Positions 51,680 to 61,092 are shown, counted from the stretch's first letter. The stretch is DNA of 64,000 bases from Deltaproteobacteria bacterium (GCA_016930075.1 JAFGHS010000042.1:38135-102134), one strand, 5' to 3'. Program-made: numbers and translations. Notes: a model not told the origin generated them from the sequence alone.

Positions 51680-53470
51680 TTAAAATGCCGTGTCCCAGCG
51701 CTTGCTGAGACGGATGGCGGCATTGATCATGCCGACCATGCTGTAAGTCTGGACGAAGTTGCCCCACTGCTGCCCCGTTCCGACGTCGATATGCTCGGCC
51801 ATGAGTCCGTGGCGGTTGCGGCGCGTCAGCATGTCTTCAAACAGGAGCCGGGCTTCATCGTTGCGGCCCAGCGCCGTCAGGGCATAGATATACCAGTAGG
51901 TGCAGACAATGAAGGCGTTTTGGGGAATGCCGAAATCGTCTTTCTCAACATACCGGAAAATATACTGTCCCTGCTTGAGTTCCCGTTCCACGGCCGCGAC
52001 GGTCAATGCAAAACGGGGATCCTCCGCGGCAAGAAAACCCACATCATGCATGAGAAGCAGACTGGCATCCAGCGCCTCTCCTTCAAATGCGGCGGTGAAG
52101 GTTTTTTTCCTGTCGTTCCAGGCGCGGGCGCAAATGACGGTGTGGATGTGCTCTGCCTGAATCTGCCAGTAAGCCGCGCGATCGGCAAGGCCAAGATGAA
52201 CAGCAATCCTCGAAAGGCGATTGCAGGCCGCCCAGCACATGATGGCGGAAAAGGTGTGAATCCGTTTTGTATCCCGCAGCTCCCACAGCCCCGCATCCGG
52301 CTCATCGTGAACCCGGATGGCCGCTTCTCCCAGCGGCTCCAGGCGGTGGAAAAGGGCGGCATTGCCCTGCTGGACCAGCCGCTGGTCAAAGAAAAAGTGG
52401 GTGACGGCGAGGATTGCCGATCCGTAGACGTCGTGCTGGACCTGTTTGTAGGCCTGATTGCCTACCCGAACGGGGCCCATTTGCCGGTATCCCGCCAATG
52501 TGGCCACCTCGCGCTCCTCCAGATGTCCCCGTCCGTCAATGCCGTAAACGGGCTGGATGCGGCCCTCCGGGGCGCCGGCAACCACATTCACCAGATAGCG
52601 GAGGTAACGCTCCATGGTGTGGGTCGTCCCGAGACGGTTTAAGGCATTAACCACAAAATACGCGTCGCGAAGCCAGCAGTATCGATAATCCCAGTTCCGC
52701 CCGGAATCCGGCGCCTCGGGAATTGACGTGGTCATGGCGCCGACAATGGCGCCCGTGTCGTCGAAGGTGTTGAGTTTCAGGGTAATGGCGGCGCGAATGA
52801 CTTCATCCTGCCATTCGAAGGGGATTCCCAGATCGCGGACCCAGTCGCGCCAATATGCCAGGGTTTCATGAAGGAAACGCCGCGCGAGGGGGCGGATGGC
52901 TTCCTGAATTGTTTCGTCGTGCCCCAAAATGAGGGTAATCCGGTCTTCCAGGAAAAAGGGAAGCTCCTGAAGGATGGGGGTAACGGACCCATCGGTGGTC
53001 AGGCGCAGGACCCTACCGGGTGAAACATAGCGAATGTGGTGGCTGCCGTGCGTGAGTTCGCATGCATCCCGGCCATAGTCGCTGGCCGGACGGATGCGCA
53101 CCCGGATGCGGGGCGTTCCCTGAAGACGTTGAATCTGCCGGATCAGCATCATGGGCGTAAACATCCTGCCGAACTGGCGGAAACGGGGGGCGAAGTCGGT
53201 GATCTCAACCGTGCCGCCATGGGCGTCGGTGAGGCGTGTGACCAGAACGGCGGAATTGGCCAGATAGTTTTGCTCCGTTTTGACCTGATCGGCGAGTTCG
53301 ACGACGCAATACCCTGTTCCCTCACCGCTTTCGTGTTCCTGCAACAGCGAGCAGAAGACCGGATCGCCGTCAAACCGCGGCAGGCAGTACCAGACGATCT
53401 CGCCTGCCGCGTCGATCAGGGCGGCAACCTGGCTGTTGCCGATTAATCCGAGGTCCAGAGAACTTTTCAT
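51680..53470 (-). CDS. Glycoside hydrolase family 15 protein (glucoamylase/trehalase-like)
   Basis: 596 aa; LGLIGNSQVAALIDAAGEIVWYCLPRFDGDPVFCSLL, RNWDYRYCWLRDAYFVVNAL, QPVYGIDGRGHLEEREV. Confidence 0.92.
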   Translation of the reverse strand: MKSSLDLGLIGNSQVAALIDAAGEIVWYCLPRFDGDPVFCSLLQEHESGEGTGYCVVELADQVKTEQNYLANSAVLVTRLTDAHGGTVEITDFAPRFRQFGRMFTPMMLIRQIQRLQGTPRIRVRIRPASDYGRDACELTHGSHHIRYVSPGRVLRLTTDGSVTPILQELPFFLEDRITLILGHDETIQEAIRPLARRFLHETLAYWRDWVRDLGIPFEWQDEVIRAAITLKLNTFDDTGAIVGAMTTSIPEAPDSGRNWDYRYCWLRDAYFVVNALNRLGTTHTMERYLRYLVNVVAGAPEGRIQPVYGIDGRGHLEEREVATLAGYRQMGPVRVGNQAYKQVQHDVYGSAILAVTHFFFDQRLVQQGNAALFHRLEPLGEAAIRVHDEPDAGLWELRDTKRIHTFSAIMCWAACNRLSRIAVHLGLADRAAYWQIQAEHIHTVICARAWNDRKKTFTAAFEGEALDASLLLMHDVGFLAAEDPRFALTVAAVERELKQGQYIFRYVEKDDFGIPQNAFIVCTYWYIYALTALGRNDEARLLFEDMLTRRNRHGLMAEHIDVGTGQQWGNFVQTYSMVGMINAAIRLSKRWDTAF

Positions 53471-53587
53471 GCCGTTTATTCTCCCATCATCATTTACGAC
53501 GGCGCACGGGCCGGGAACGGAAAGGGCGTTTCGCTTGAAAACCAGACGGTTATTGTGATGAAGTTATTTTTAGCGGACGATCAGCCC

Positions 53588-53603
53588 TGTGACTTACGTC
53601 ACC
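53588..53603. promoter_or_regulatory. CRP/FNR-family-like operator upstream of the GH15-otsA operon
   Basis: TGTGA-CTTACG-TCACC; 9/10 match to TGTGA-N6-TCACA; about 120 bp upstream of the GH15 start. Confidence 0.4.
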
Positions 53604-53763
53604 CGTTTTAAGGAAGACGATTGCTAATTCTTATATTGATAAAATGGTTATTGTGATGTTGCTTCCGGCGGACAGTATGGTAAATTTTTGCCATGAAATC
53701 AAGAGATAAATCGCTTTTGCGGGCCTATTTGCCGCAAAGATTTTTGTATCATATTGGAATAAA

Positions 53764-54930
53764 TCAGATTTCTCCCGCCTTGTAGAGTGCGTATTTTGTC
53801 AACAAAAGACCGAAAACCTGGTAGGCGACAGTCGTTGCAATAATCGTGTTCAGTATCATGGGGCCGATGTCGGGAAAGGACGTTTTCGCGATGAGGGCGC
53901 ATCCCAGAGCCACGCCGGCCTGAGGCGCCAGACCCAGGCCAAGATATGTTTTGATCATCCTGCCGGCGCCGGCAATCCGGCCGCCGATGAAAACCCCGGC
54001 CATCTTGCCCAAAACCCTGAAAATAAGATATAAAATACCGATTATGCCGATTTTCCCTAAAGAAGCGACGTCGAGATTTGCCCCCGCCAGAACAAAGAAG
54101 ATCAGGAACAGCAGCCCGTCAATTTTCTGCAGGGATTCAAAATAATGTTCCGTCGGCGTTTTCAGATTCGTCAGGGTTGCCCCGAAGGCCATGCAGGCCA
54201 GGATGCCCGATAAATTAAAATGGATGGAAACGCCCACGGCCAGGAAAATAAACCCCACCGTTAGAATCAGGATTTCTTCCAGATCATTCAGGAGGGAAGC
54301 GATCCGGATGATGACAACGCCCAAAAATGCGCCGAGGACAAAGGACCCGATGATGTGGATCAGAGTAATGCCCAAGACCTTCGGCAGCAGCATCACGTCG
54401 GCCGTATGCAGATGCAGCGATTTGGAAACGGCCACGGACATTGAAAACACGATGAAACACCAGGCCGTGTTGACGGCGACCACCCCCAGGAGGGCATTGG
54501 TCAGAGGCCCCTTGGCCTTGTATTCCCTGACAATCATGAGGACGGCATCGGGGGCTGCGGCGATGGCAATGGCGCCGTAAATGACGGCAACGCTCATGGG
54601 CTGTCCGAACAACAGAAACAGCGCCGTGATGACCAGAAAAGAGCCGGCCGATTCGAAGACGGAAATCCACATCACCTGCCTGCCCAGAATGCGAAAGTTT
54701 TCGCGATTCAGATTTCTGCCGATGGTGAAGGCCACGATGCCGAGGACAACGTTGGATACGGGCCCGGATGCGTTTAAGACGGTTTCGGGTATGATATAAA
54801 AAATGCTTTTTCCCAGAAGGATGCCGAGGATCAAATATGCCGTTGCGGCGGGCAGTTTGAGCAGTCTTAAAAGTTTAGCCGACAGGAGTCCGGCAAGCAG
54901 GATAAGGCCGATGACGAGAAGATCGTTCAT
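53764..54930 (-). CDS. CPA2-family (Kef/NapA-type) cation/proton antiporter, membrane domain only
   Basis: 388 aa; LLVIGLILLAGLLSAKLLRLLKLPAATAYLILGILLG, GIVAFTIGRNLNRENFR, 12-13 TM segments. Confidence 0.9.
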   Translation of the reverse strand: MNDLLVIGLILLAGLLSAKLLRLLKLPAATAYLILGILLGKSIFYIIPETVLNASGPVSNVVLGIVAFTIGRNLNRENFRILGRQVMWISVFESAGSFLVITALFLLFGQPMSVAVIYGAIAIAAAPDAVLMIVREYKAKGPLTNALLGVVAVNTAWCFIVFSMSVAVSKSLHLHTADVMLLPKVLGITLIHIIGSFVLGAFLGVVIIRIASLLNDLEEILILTVGFIFLAVGVSIHFNLSGILACMAFGATLTNLKTPTEHYFESLQKIDGLLFLIFFVLAGANLDVASLGKIGIIGILYLIFRVLGKMAGVFIGGRIAGAGRMIKTYLGLGLAPQAGVALGCALIAKTSFPDIGPMILNTIIATTVAYQVFGLLLTKYALYKAGEI

Positions 54931-54942
54931 GATGGCGTCCGT

Positions 54943-55416
54943 TTAAATCCCCTTTTCCCGGAAAACGGCCCGGATGATGTCGAACAGGCCGATCATGCCG
55001 ACAAGTTGACGGCGGGCATTCACGACCAGCATTTTTTCCAGGGAAAGTTTCGTCAATTCCCGGTAGGCTTTTTTTAAGGTCGTATCTTCGGCGATCGAGA
55101 CGACGTTGCGATTCATGAAATCATCCACAATAGCGAGGAACCCCATTTCCGGCGGCACGTCGGAATCGAAGATGTCTTCATCTTCACGCTGAACAAAGGG
55201 CAGGGAAGACAGGATCCGCTGCAGGTCCCTCCCCTGAGGGGAAAAAAGGCCGATCAAATCTTCGATGGCTACGCGTCCCACGAGGATCATCCGGTCGTCC
55301 ACGACCGGCACCATCGGCAAACTGTGAAACCGCTCGTAAGTTTTCAGCAGTCCGGACAGCGTCGTGCTCCTTGTGACGTACTGGACGTCCGTCAGCATAA
55401 CGTCTTTCACAATCAT
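54943..55416 (-). CDS. CBS-domain pair protein
   Basis: 157 aa; VKDVMLTDVQYVTRSTTLSGLLKTYERFHSLPMVPVVDDRMILVGRVAIEDLI...FMNRNVVSIAEDTTLKKAYRELTKLSLEKMLVVNARRQLVGMIGLFDIIRAV. Confidence 0.92.
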   Translation of the reverse strand: MIVKDVMLTDVQYVTRSTTLSGLLKTYERFHSLPMVPVVDDRMILVGRVAIEDLIGLFSPQGRDLQRILSSLPFVQREDEDIFDSDVPPEMGFLAIVDDFMNRNVVSIAEDTTLKKAYRELTKLSLEKMLVVNARRQLVGMIGLFDIIRAVFREKGI

Positions 55417-55919
55417 GGCGCCGCCTCATTTTCCGTTTGCCCCGTGAGGGTCCGCCAGGCGCGGAGATATTTGGCGAAGCGCTCCAGATCCTGTTGCGTG
55501 ATTCGAGCGAAGCGCCGGACGTCCATATTGTCTTCCAGATCGGCAATCTTGATTTTTTTTGTAACGGGGTTTCCGCAGGCCCTCTCGATCAGGGCCTCGT
55601 AAGATTCGCCGTCGCGTTTCGTCAGGCCGTCCACGGCGTCCACGATCTCTTCCGGAAAGCCTCGGTCGCGGAGCCTGTCGAGGGTCCAGGGCGTATCCTC
55701 CACAATGTCGTGGAGAACGGCGACGATCTTTTCCGTTTCATTGTCCATGCGGCACATGATCCTTAAAGGGTGCAGGATGTACGGCTCTCCCGCCTTGTCC
55801 GACTGCCCTTTATGGGCCTGCACAGCGATTTCTATGGCGTCTTCGAGTGACGGCATCGGTATTTCCCTTTCGTACGGCTTTGCATATTGACGGTCCCGGT
55901 ATATCTTAAACGCTTTCAT
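55413..55919 (-). CDS. Small HD-domain hydrolase, SpoT/MESH1-like (putative small alarmone hydrolase)
   Basis: 168 aa; AIEIAVQAHKGQSDKAGEPYILHPLRIM, IVAVLHDIVEDTPWTLDRL, KIADLEDNMD. 4-nt ATGA overlap with the CBS gene. Start could be internal at about 55856. Confidence 0.85.
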   Translation of the reverse strand: MKAFKIYRDRQYAKPYEREIPMPSLEDAIEIAVQAHKGQSDKAGEPYILHPLRIMCRMDNETEKIVAVLHDIVEDTPWTLDRLRDRGFPEEIVDAVDGLTKRDGESYEALIERACGNPVTKKIKIADLEDNMDVRRFARITQQDLERFAKYLRAWRTLTGQTENEAAP

Positions 55920-56000
55920 CCCTGCGGTCTAAAAACAAGCGGATTACTGCGCACATATTGATTTTTTCATTACATGCCCGGAGAGCTTTGAATTTCCGTT

Positions 56001-56112
56001 TTTCCTGTCATTGCGAGGCGCAGAGCGCCGCGGAAATCTCTTGAATTGCCGGACGCTTTTAAGATTGCTTCGCTTCGCTCGCCATGACAAAAGAGGCGTT
56101 TTTCAAAGGTCT
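56001..56112 (-). repeat. Dispersed palindromic repeat, family B copy 1
   Basis: Reverse complement GACCTTTGAAAAACGCCTCTTTTGTCATGGCGAGCGAAGCGAAGCAATCTTAAAAG...CTCTGCGCCTCGCAATGACAGGAAAA. Confidence 0.85.
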
Positions 56113-56278
56113 TGCCTGAATGATATGGATGATGGAGATTGGCGTCAAGAAAAAAATACGATTTCCCCGGCGACGGACGACGGTCTTCCCGCAAACGCAG
56201 CGAAGGCCGGTTGTGGTCAACCGGCCTTCGCCATTTTTTTCGACGCCGGGGAATTCGACGCCGTGGGGTGCGATGGTA

Positions 56279-58171
56279 TTATCCTCCAAATCCCGGCGGC
56301 TGGGAGAATCCCATGGCGATGGGAATATACGTTACGAGATCCTGGAAGATGTAAAGGATAATAATGACCACGAAGAACAGCAGAACCCAGGGGACGATCC
56401 ACCGGAAGAGCTGGTTCACCGGCGTATTGGTCATGCCCGAGATGACAAAGACGGTTCCGCCGACGGGCGGCGTCAGGCCGCCGATGGCGCCCATGAGGAC
56501 GATATAGACGCAGATCCACCACGGATGAATGCCCATGCTGTAAAGCACCGGGAAGATCGTCGGGATCATGACGATGATGATGGGCAGGGATTCGCCGATG
56601 CAGCCCGTGCAGAACAGGATGAAGGTTACGATCAGCATGAGGGTATGCACGCTGACGCCGCCCGCGTCGACCAGGCTCACGATTGCGTCGCCCACATGGT
56701 AATGCATCAGGGCCAGCTTCGACAGAAGGGCGCCGATAATGATGAAGCTCATGAAGCCGATGACGTTGGCGCCTTCATTGAAGATCCACTTGAAATCGGC
56801 AATGGAAAACTTCATCTCCCGGCGGACCAGATTGACCACCCAGATATAAACCATGGCCACGGCGGCGGCCTCCGTCGGCGTCAGGAAGCCCGTGGAGATC
56901 GTCCCGATAATCAGAATCGGAATGGACAGGGCGACCAGATTCGGAGGAATGGTCGTGAATTTCTCTTTCCATGTGCTGTGATATCTTGCCAGCTTCGGAT
57001 GGGTGAAGCCGTAGAAGAGCATGAAGATGGAAAAGATGGTGGCCACGGTCAATCCGGGACCGATGCCCGCCATGAACAGGGCGCCGATGGAATTGTCCGT
57101 CAAACCGCCAAGGACGACGAAGGTGATGCTCGGCGGGATCAGATACCCCAGAATGGAGGCGGAGCCAAGCATGGGCAATGTGATGCTCCGCGGGTATCCC
57201 GCCTTGTCCAGTTCGCCCAGCCCCAGGATGATGAGGAGGGCCATGGTGGCGAAAACCGATCCGAGCATGGCGCCCAAAAGAACGCCCGTCCAGATCACCG
57301 CCACGGCAACGCCGCCCGGTATCCAGCCGATCCAGGCGTTCATGACCTTGAAAAGGCCCGCCGCCGTGCCCCGCTGCATCATGAACCCGCCGATGACAAA
57401 CAGGGGGAAGGCAAACCAGGTGAATTCCTCCATGGTCTTGTACAGGTTCATGCCGATGCTGTTGAGCATGGGAAAGCCGCCGAAGGTAAACAGGGCGACG
57501 ATGGTGAGGCCGCCGATGGCCGCCGCGACGGGAATGCCCGTAAACAGAAAAGCGATGAGCATGAGAAAGACGCCGATGACGGGATTGATGGTAAAATACC
57601 AGACGGTCAATACAATGGCGGCAATGTAGAGCCCGAGAATGAAAACAGGCGAGCCGAAGAACGTCTTATGCCCCGCCAGATCCGGCGTAAATTTCAGCCT
57701 CAGGAGCAGAGTGCTCCGGGCGGTCTGAAAAACGAGCAGAAGCATGCCGAATGCGGCGGAAAACAAAAACGGCCACATGGGGACGTTGATCTGGCCTGCC
57801 GATTCGCCCGCCTTAAACGTATCCCAGGTAAACCAAAAGAGATAAAACGTGCAGATGATGCTGAACATAAAAAACACCGTCCAGGCGAAGATCTGCGAAT
57901 AAACGGCCGTGCGCGGCGGCATGAGGCCTTCGAAGAAAGACACGCGGACGTGCTGATACTGGCGCATGGCGTAGGCCGTCGTTGCAAACGGCAAAATCGC
58001 CATGATCTGGATGCAGCCCCACATGATCCAGACGGTGGAAAAACCGAATTTGGAGGCGATGGATTCGAAGGCCAAAAACAGGCCCATGACAAATGCCACG
58101 ATCATGCCGAGATAACAGTAAGCCCCGGTCATCCAATCGATACCTTTGCCTAATTTATTGAGTGCATTCAT
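56279..58171 (-). CDS. TRAP transporter, fused small (DctQ) and large (DctM) permease
   Basis: 630 aa; DctQ-like N-terminal TM region, then DctM: GVFLMLIAFLFTGIPVAAAIGG, FTWFAFPLFVIGGFMMQRGTAAGLFKVMNAW, LGYLIPPSITFVVLGG, GGLTPPVGGTVFVISG. Confidence 0.93.
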   Translation of the reverse strand: MNALNKLGKGIDWMTGAYCYLGMIVAFVMGLFLAFESIASKFGFSTVWIMWGCIQIMAILPFATTAYAMRQYQHVRVSFFEGLMPPRTAVYSQIFAWTVFFMFSIICTFYLFWFTWDTFKAGESAGQINVPMWPFLFSAAFGMLLLVFQTARSTLLLRLKFTPDLAGHKTFFGSPVFILGLYIAAIVLTVWYFTINPVIGVFLMLIAFLFTGIPVAAAIGGLTIVALFTFGGFPMLNSIGMNLYKTMEEFTWFAFPLFVIGGFMMQRGTAAGLFKVMNAWIGWIPGGVAVAVIWTGVLLGAMLGSVFATMALLIILGLGELDKAGYPRSITLPMLGSASILGYLIPPSITFVVLGGLTDNSIGALFMAGIGPGLTVATIFSIFMLFYGFTHPKLARYHSTWKEKFTTIPPNLVALSIPILIIGTISTGFLTPTEAAAVAMVYIWVVNLVRREMKFSIADFKWIFNEGANVIGFMSFIIIGALLSKLALMHYHVGDAIVSLVDAGGVSVHTLMLIVTFILFCTGCIGESLPIIIVMIPTIFPVLYSMGIHPWWICVYIVLMGAIGGLTPPVGGTVFVISGMTNTPVNQLFRWIVPWVLLFFVVIIILYIFQDLVTYIPIAMGFSQPPGFGG

Positions 58172-58377
58172 AATTTTATCCTTTTAAGCTAAAATTCATA
58201 GTATTTCTGTTTATGTCGGCAAGATGGGGACCGATCCGGATTGCCCCCGCCGCTGCAGCCTGTCCTTACAAGTATTTATAATAATGCCGGCGCCCGGATG
58301 CTTGGATGGGCATTGGTGACATTGGGGGCAGATTTCAAACCCGTTCCCAGAGTCCAATACCCGAGCTTGTGATATGA

Positions 58378-58400
58378 GGGGCGGATACAAAACCCGCCCC
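58378..58400. other. Intercistronic hairpin between dctP and dctQM
   Basis: GGGGCGG (58378-58384) - 9-nt loop - CCGCCCC (58394-58400); no T-run on the minus strand, so not a canonical terminator. Confidence 0.55.
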
Positions 58401-58402
58401 CC

Positions 58403-58438
58403 ATGATGTTTATGACGTTTATGCTGTTCATGCTGTTT
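58403..58438. repeat. 9-bp tandem repeat, four units
   Basis: ATGATGTTT ATGACGTTT ATGCTGTTC ATGCTGTTT. Confidence 0.8.
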
Positions 58439-58456
58439 ATGGCTTACGGCGGCTGC

Positions 58457-59839
58457 TTACTTTAATCTTGTTGCCTCGTCCCAGTCCCATTTTACGCGGG
58501 GCACGGCGGACCATTTTGCCTTCACCTGCTCGGCCGTCCAATTATACCGGTGTTTCGGGTGGTACGGATCGGTGGCCTCGTCCCAGCTTTTCCCTGCCTT
58601 CAGGGCCTTATCGATTTCCCTCAGGCGGCGGTCCGATTCGGCCCAGGCCAGTTTGTACCACCAGCTGTATCTTGACAGCTGCTCTGGTTGAGCATACTTC
58701 ACAAGAATTGCCTGCGTATCTTCCCACTGCTGCTGGGTCACGCCGCGGCTAAAGACGTATTTTTTCCCGGCTGCAACGGCGGCGGTTTTGATTTTTTCAT
58801 ATTCTTTCGGGTTTTTAGTGGAAATGGCGCAGTCGATAACCTTGTACCGATTGATTAATTCATACACGGATTTCTGTACTTCGCAAATCCCTTCAAAGGT
58901 GCCTGCCCACGTCGACAGGTCCTGTGCATCGAGGATGATCTTTTTATAGGCTGTCGGCAAGGAGTTCCATTTATCCAGGTTCATATAATTCGCATTATAA
59001 TGGATGCCGACGGAACCGGGTGGATAGGTGGGCATGTTGACCCAGTATTTGCCGCCCTCAAAGAGTTTCCACTGCAGAAAACCGCCGGTGCTGAAGCTGA
59101 TCATATTGAGCGTATCGTTATAAAAGGCCATATAGAGCTCGCTTGCGGATTTTATGACCGGTGTTCCACCCCAGGAGGAGATGTAGGCGCTGGCCAGTTC
59201 GCCGTAGCTCCAGATCTTCTTGCCGCGGAAATCGTCCATGGACTTAAACGGTCTTCTGGAGAAATAATCCCAGTTGCCGATGGTCGTATTGACCAGGGGC
59301 TTTATGTTCCATTTGCTCCGGGCGTATTTATCCTCCATCTCATACCACTCGCGGCTGCAAGCGACAGCCAGCGTATGCTCCGGACTTTTCCAGATGTAGG
59401 CGATGATCCAGGGGGCGTAGCCGTTCTCGCGGGTCATCATCATGCCTTTGTTGATATTCCCGACATGAATCGTACCGATGGGCAGGACCTTCGTAAAATC
59501 GTTCTGACGATACAACGCGCCGAAACGGTGGAGGTCGAGTTTAATCTTCCCTTTGCTTTCCGCTTCCACCAGGTTTTTAAAATTAACGACCCAGGCATCG
59601 CCATTGGTGTTCAAGGGGCTGTCACTGGCATAAATGATCGTGACCGGCGGCAAACCTTCCACATCATGGCCGAACAATGTCCGCGTGTCCCTGGTCGGCT
59701 CGGCGCCAGAGGCCTTGGCAGGCGCTTTTGCTGCCGCTTTGGCCGGCGCTTTTGCCGGCGCCGCAAAGCTGAAGCAGACAGTCCCTATTACAAACAACAG
59801 GGCCATTGAAAAAATACACCACAATTTTATTCTCTTCAT
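58457..59839 (-). CDS. TRAP transporter substrate-binding protein (DctP family) with Ala/Lys/Pro-rich linker
   Basis: 460 aa; signal peptide, APAKAPAKAAAKAPAKASG linker, DFTKVLPIGTIHVGNINKGMMM, FRGKKIWSYGELASAYISSWGGTPVIKSASELYMAFYNDTLNMISFSTGG. Confidence 0.87.
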   Translation of the reverse strand: MKRIKLWCIFSMALLFVIGTVCFSFAAPAKAPAKAAAKAPAKASGAEPTRDTRTLFGHDVEGLPPVTIIYASDSPLNTNGDAWVVNFKNLVEAESKGKIKLDLHRFGALYRQNDFTKVLPIGTIHVGNINKGMMMTRENGYAPWIIAYIWKSPEHTLAVACSREWYEMEDKYARSKWNIKPLVNTTIGNWDYFSRRPFKSMDDFRGKKIWSYGELASAYISSWGGTPVIKSASELYMAFYNDTLNMISFSTGGFLQWKLFEGGKYWVNMPTYPPGSVGIHYNANYMNLDKWNSLPTAYKKIILDAQDLSTWAGTFEGICEVQKSVYELINRYKVIDCAISTKNPKEYEKIKTAAVAAGKKYVFSRGVTQQQWEDTQAILVKYAQPEQLSRYSWWYKLAWAESDRRLREIDKALKAGKSWDEATDPYHPKHRYNWTAEQVKAKWSAVPRVKWDWDEATRLK

Positions 59840-60507
59840 GTTTCTTCTCCTCCTCCTTTGTAAATAAAAAAGATTTTATTTCCTCCCATCCTTATGCTCG
59901 CAGATGGGAATAAAAGCTATCCTGCCACAGGGAAGGACAGCCTTGCCAAACAAAGGTCAAGACTTGAAACAAAGCGCTTCGGGATACGCAGGGCGCAAAG
60001 CAGGACTCCCCGGCGCGGCGGACGGCGATGCAGGGAAGATGCATGTTTTGCGCAGATGTACACAATGGCATGTAACGTATATATTATGGGTATGGCGATA
60101 AACGGCAGATGGGGGTCAAAACGGATTTGATGCTTGAGACGGGCATATGTCGGCAATACGGATGCGCTCTGCGCACCGCAGCGAGCGGGACGTCGGTGAA
60201 ACAAACAAAAAAGGTTGCGAACGATAACTGAAATCAAAAAAACGCCTCCCGACAATTCGGATTTGTTCTCTGATATTGGACGCCCCGCCGTTTTAACGGC
60301 GAAACGTGCCTAAATGCTGATTTCACCGCGTTGAAACGAACACACTTTCGACGTGGGCCAATATATGTGAACGTCGTCGTGCCTGTCAAGAAAAATTGGC
60401 GCCTCAGGCGGAAGTAATTTTGTATGATTTGATTAATCAGGGGGTTATATCTTGTCGTTGTCTGCTTGCGGGAAGATGCAGCATCCGTTCTCCAATGCAT
60501 TATGGGT

Positions 60508-60714
60508 TTACCGGCGGCCGGCAAACCAGAAAATCGCCGTCAGAATGATGCTGAAAAGCAGGCTTGTCGTCAAGGGAAAGTAGAGGGAGAAGTTTTTCCC
60601 TTTAAAGAAGAAATCGCCGGGGAGGCGGCCGATCCAGGGAAATTTTGACGCCATCAGGACAAGCAGGCAGGTCCCCGCCAGGATCAAGCCGATGCAAAGA
60701 ATCGTTTTGCCCAT
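60508..60714 (-). CDS. DUF2905 family small membrane protein
   Basis: MGKTILCIGLILAGTCLLVLMASKFPWIGRLPGDFFFKGKNFSLYFPLTTSLLFSIILTAIFWF matches the DUF2905 pattern (GrLPGDi...N...yfPl..sll.S). Confidence 0.88.
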   Translation of the reverse strand: MGKTILCIGLILAGTCLLVLMASKFPWIGRLPGDFFFKGKNFSLYFPLTTSLLFSIILTAIFWFAGRR

Positions 60715-60748
60715 TCCGGATAAGTCGTTCAAGGCACCCTCCCCATCA

Positions 60749-60877
60749 GACCTTTGAAAAACGCCTCTTATGTCATGGCGAGCGAAACGAAGCAATCTCA
60801 TAAGTATCCAATAATTGGAGAGATTGCCACGGGGCTGTGCGCCTCGCAATGACAGAAAACAGAGAAGTTCAAAGGTC
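60749..60877 (+). repeat. Dispersed palindromic repeat, family B copy 2 (inverted relative to copy 1)
   Basis: GACCTTTGAAAAACGCCTCTTATGTCATGGCGAGCGAAACGAAGCAATCTCATAAG...GCCTCGCAATGACAGAAAACAG...TTCAAAGGTC. Confidence 0.85.
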
Positions 60878-61092
60878 TTTCCATAAAAAGTTGATCGTCA
60901 TGATCATCGCTGCCGACGGGCTGATTATCTTCCTTGTCTGTGGTTTTTGTCAACACATAAGGTCTCAGGGTCGGGGTCAAGCTTCAGGCAGGATAAATTG
61001 AAAGCATAAAATAGTCGTGACTTTTTTCTTTATCTATGCGAAATGACGGGCAGTTGCTATGGGAAAATCAAGAACTTCTGAGGAGGTGAAGA

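Noticed and set aside
56120-58153. 677-aa plus-strand ORF
   Set aside because: Antisense to the clearly recognisable dctQM gene; composition (D/H/E/R/Q-rich, no domain) is typical of a shadow ORF in GC-rich DNA.
60286-60301. CGCCGTTTTAACGGCG inverted repeat upstream of dctP
   Set aside because: Seven-bp arms only, about 450 bp from the gene, no second copy seen; not enough for an operator call.
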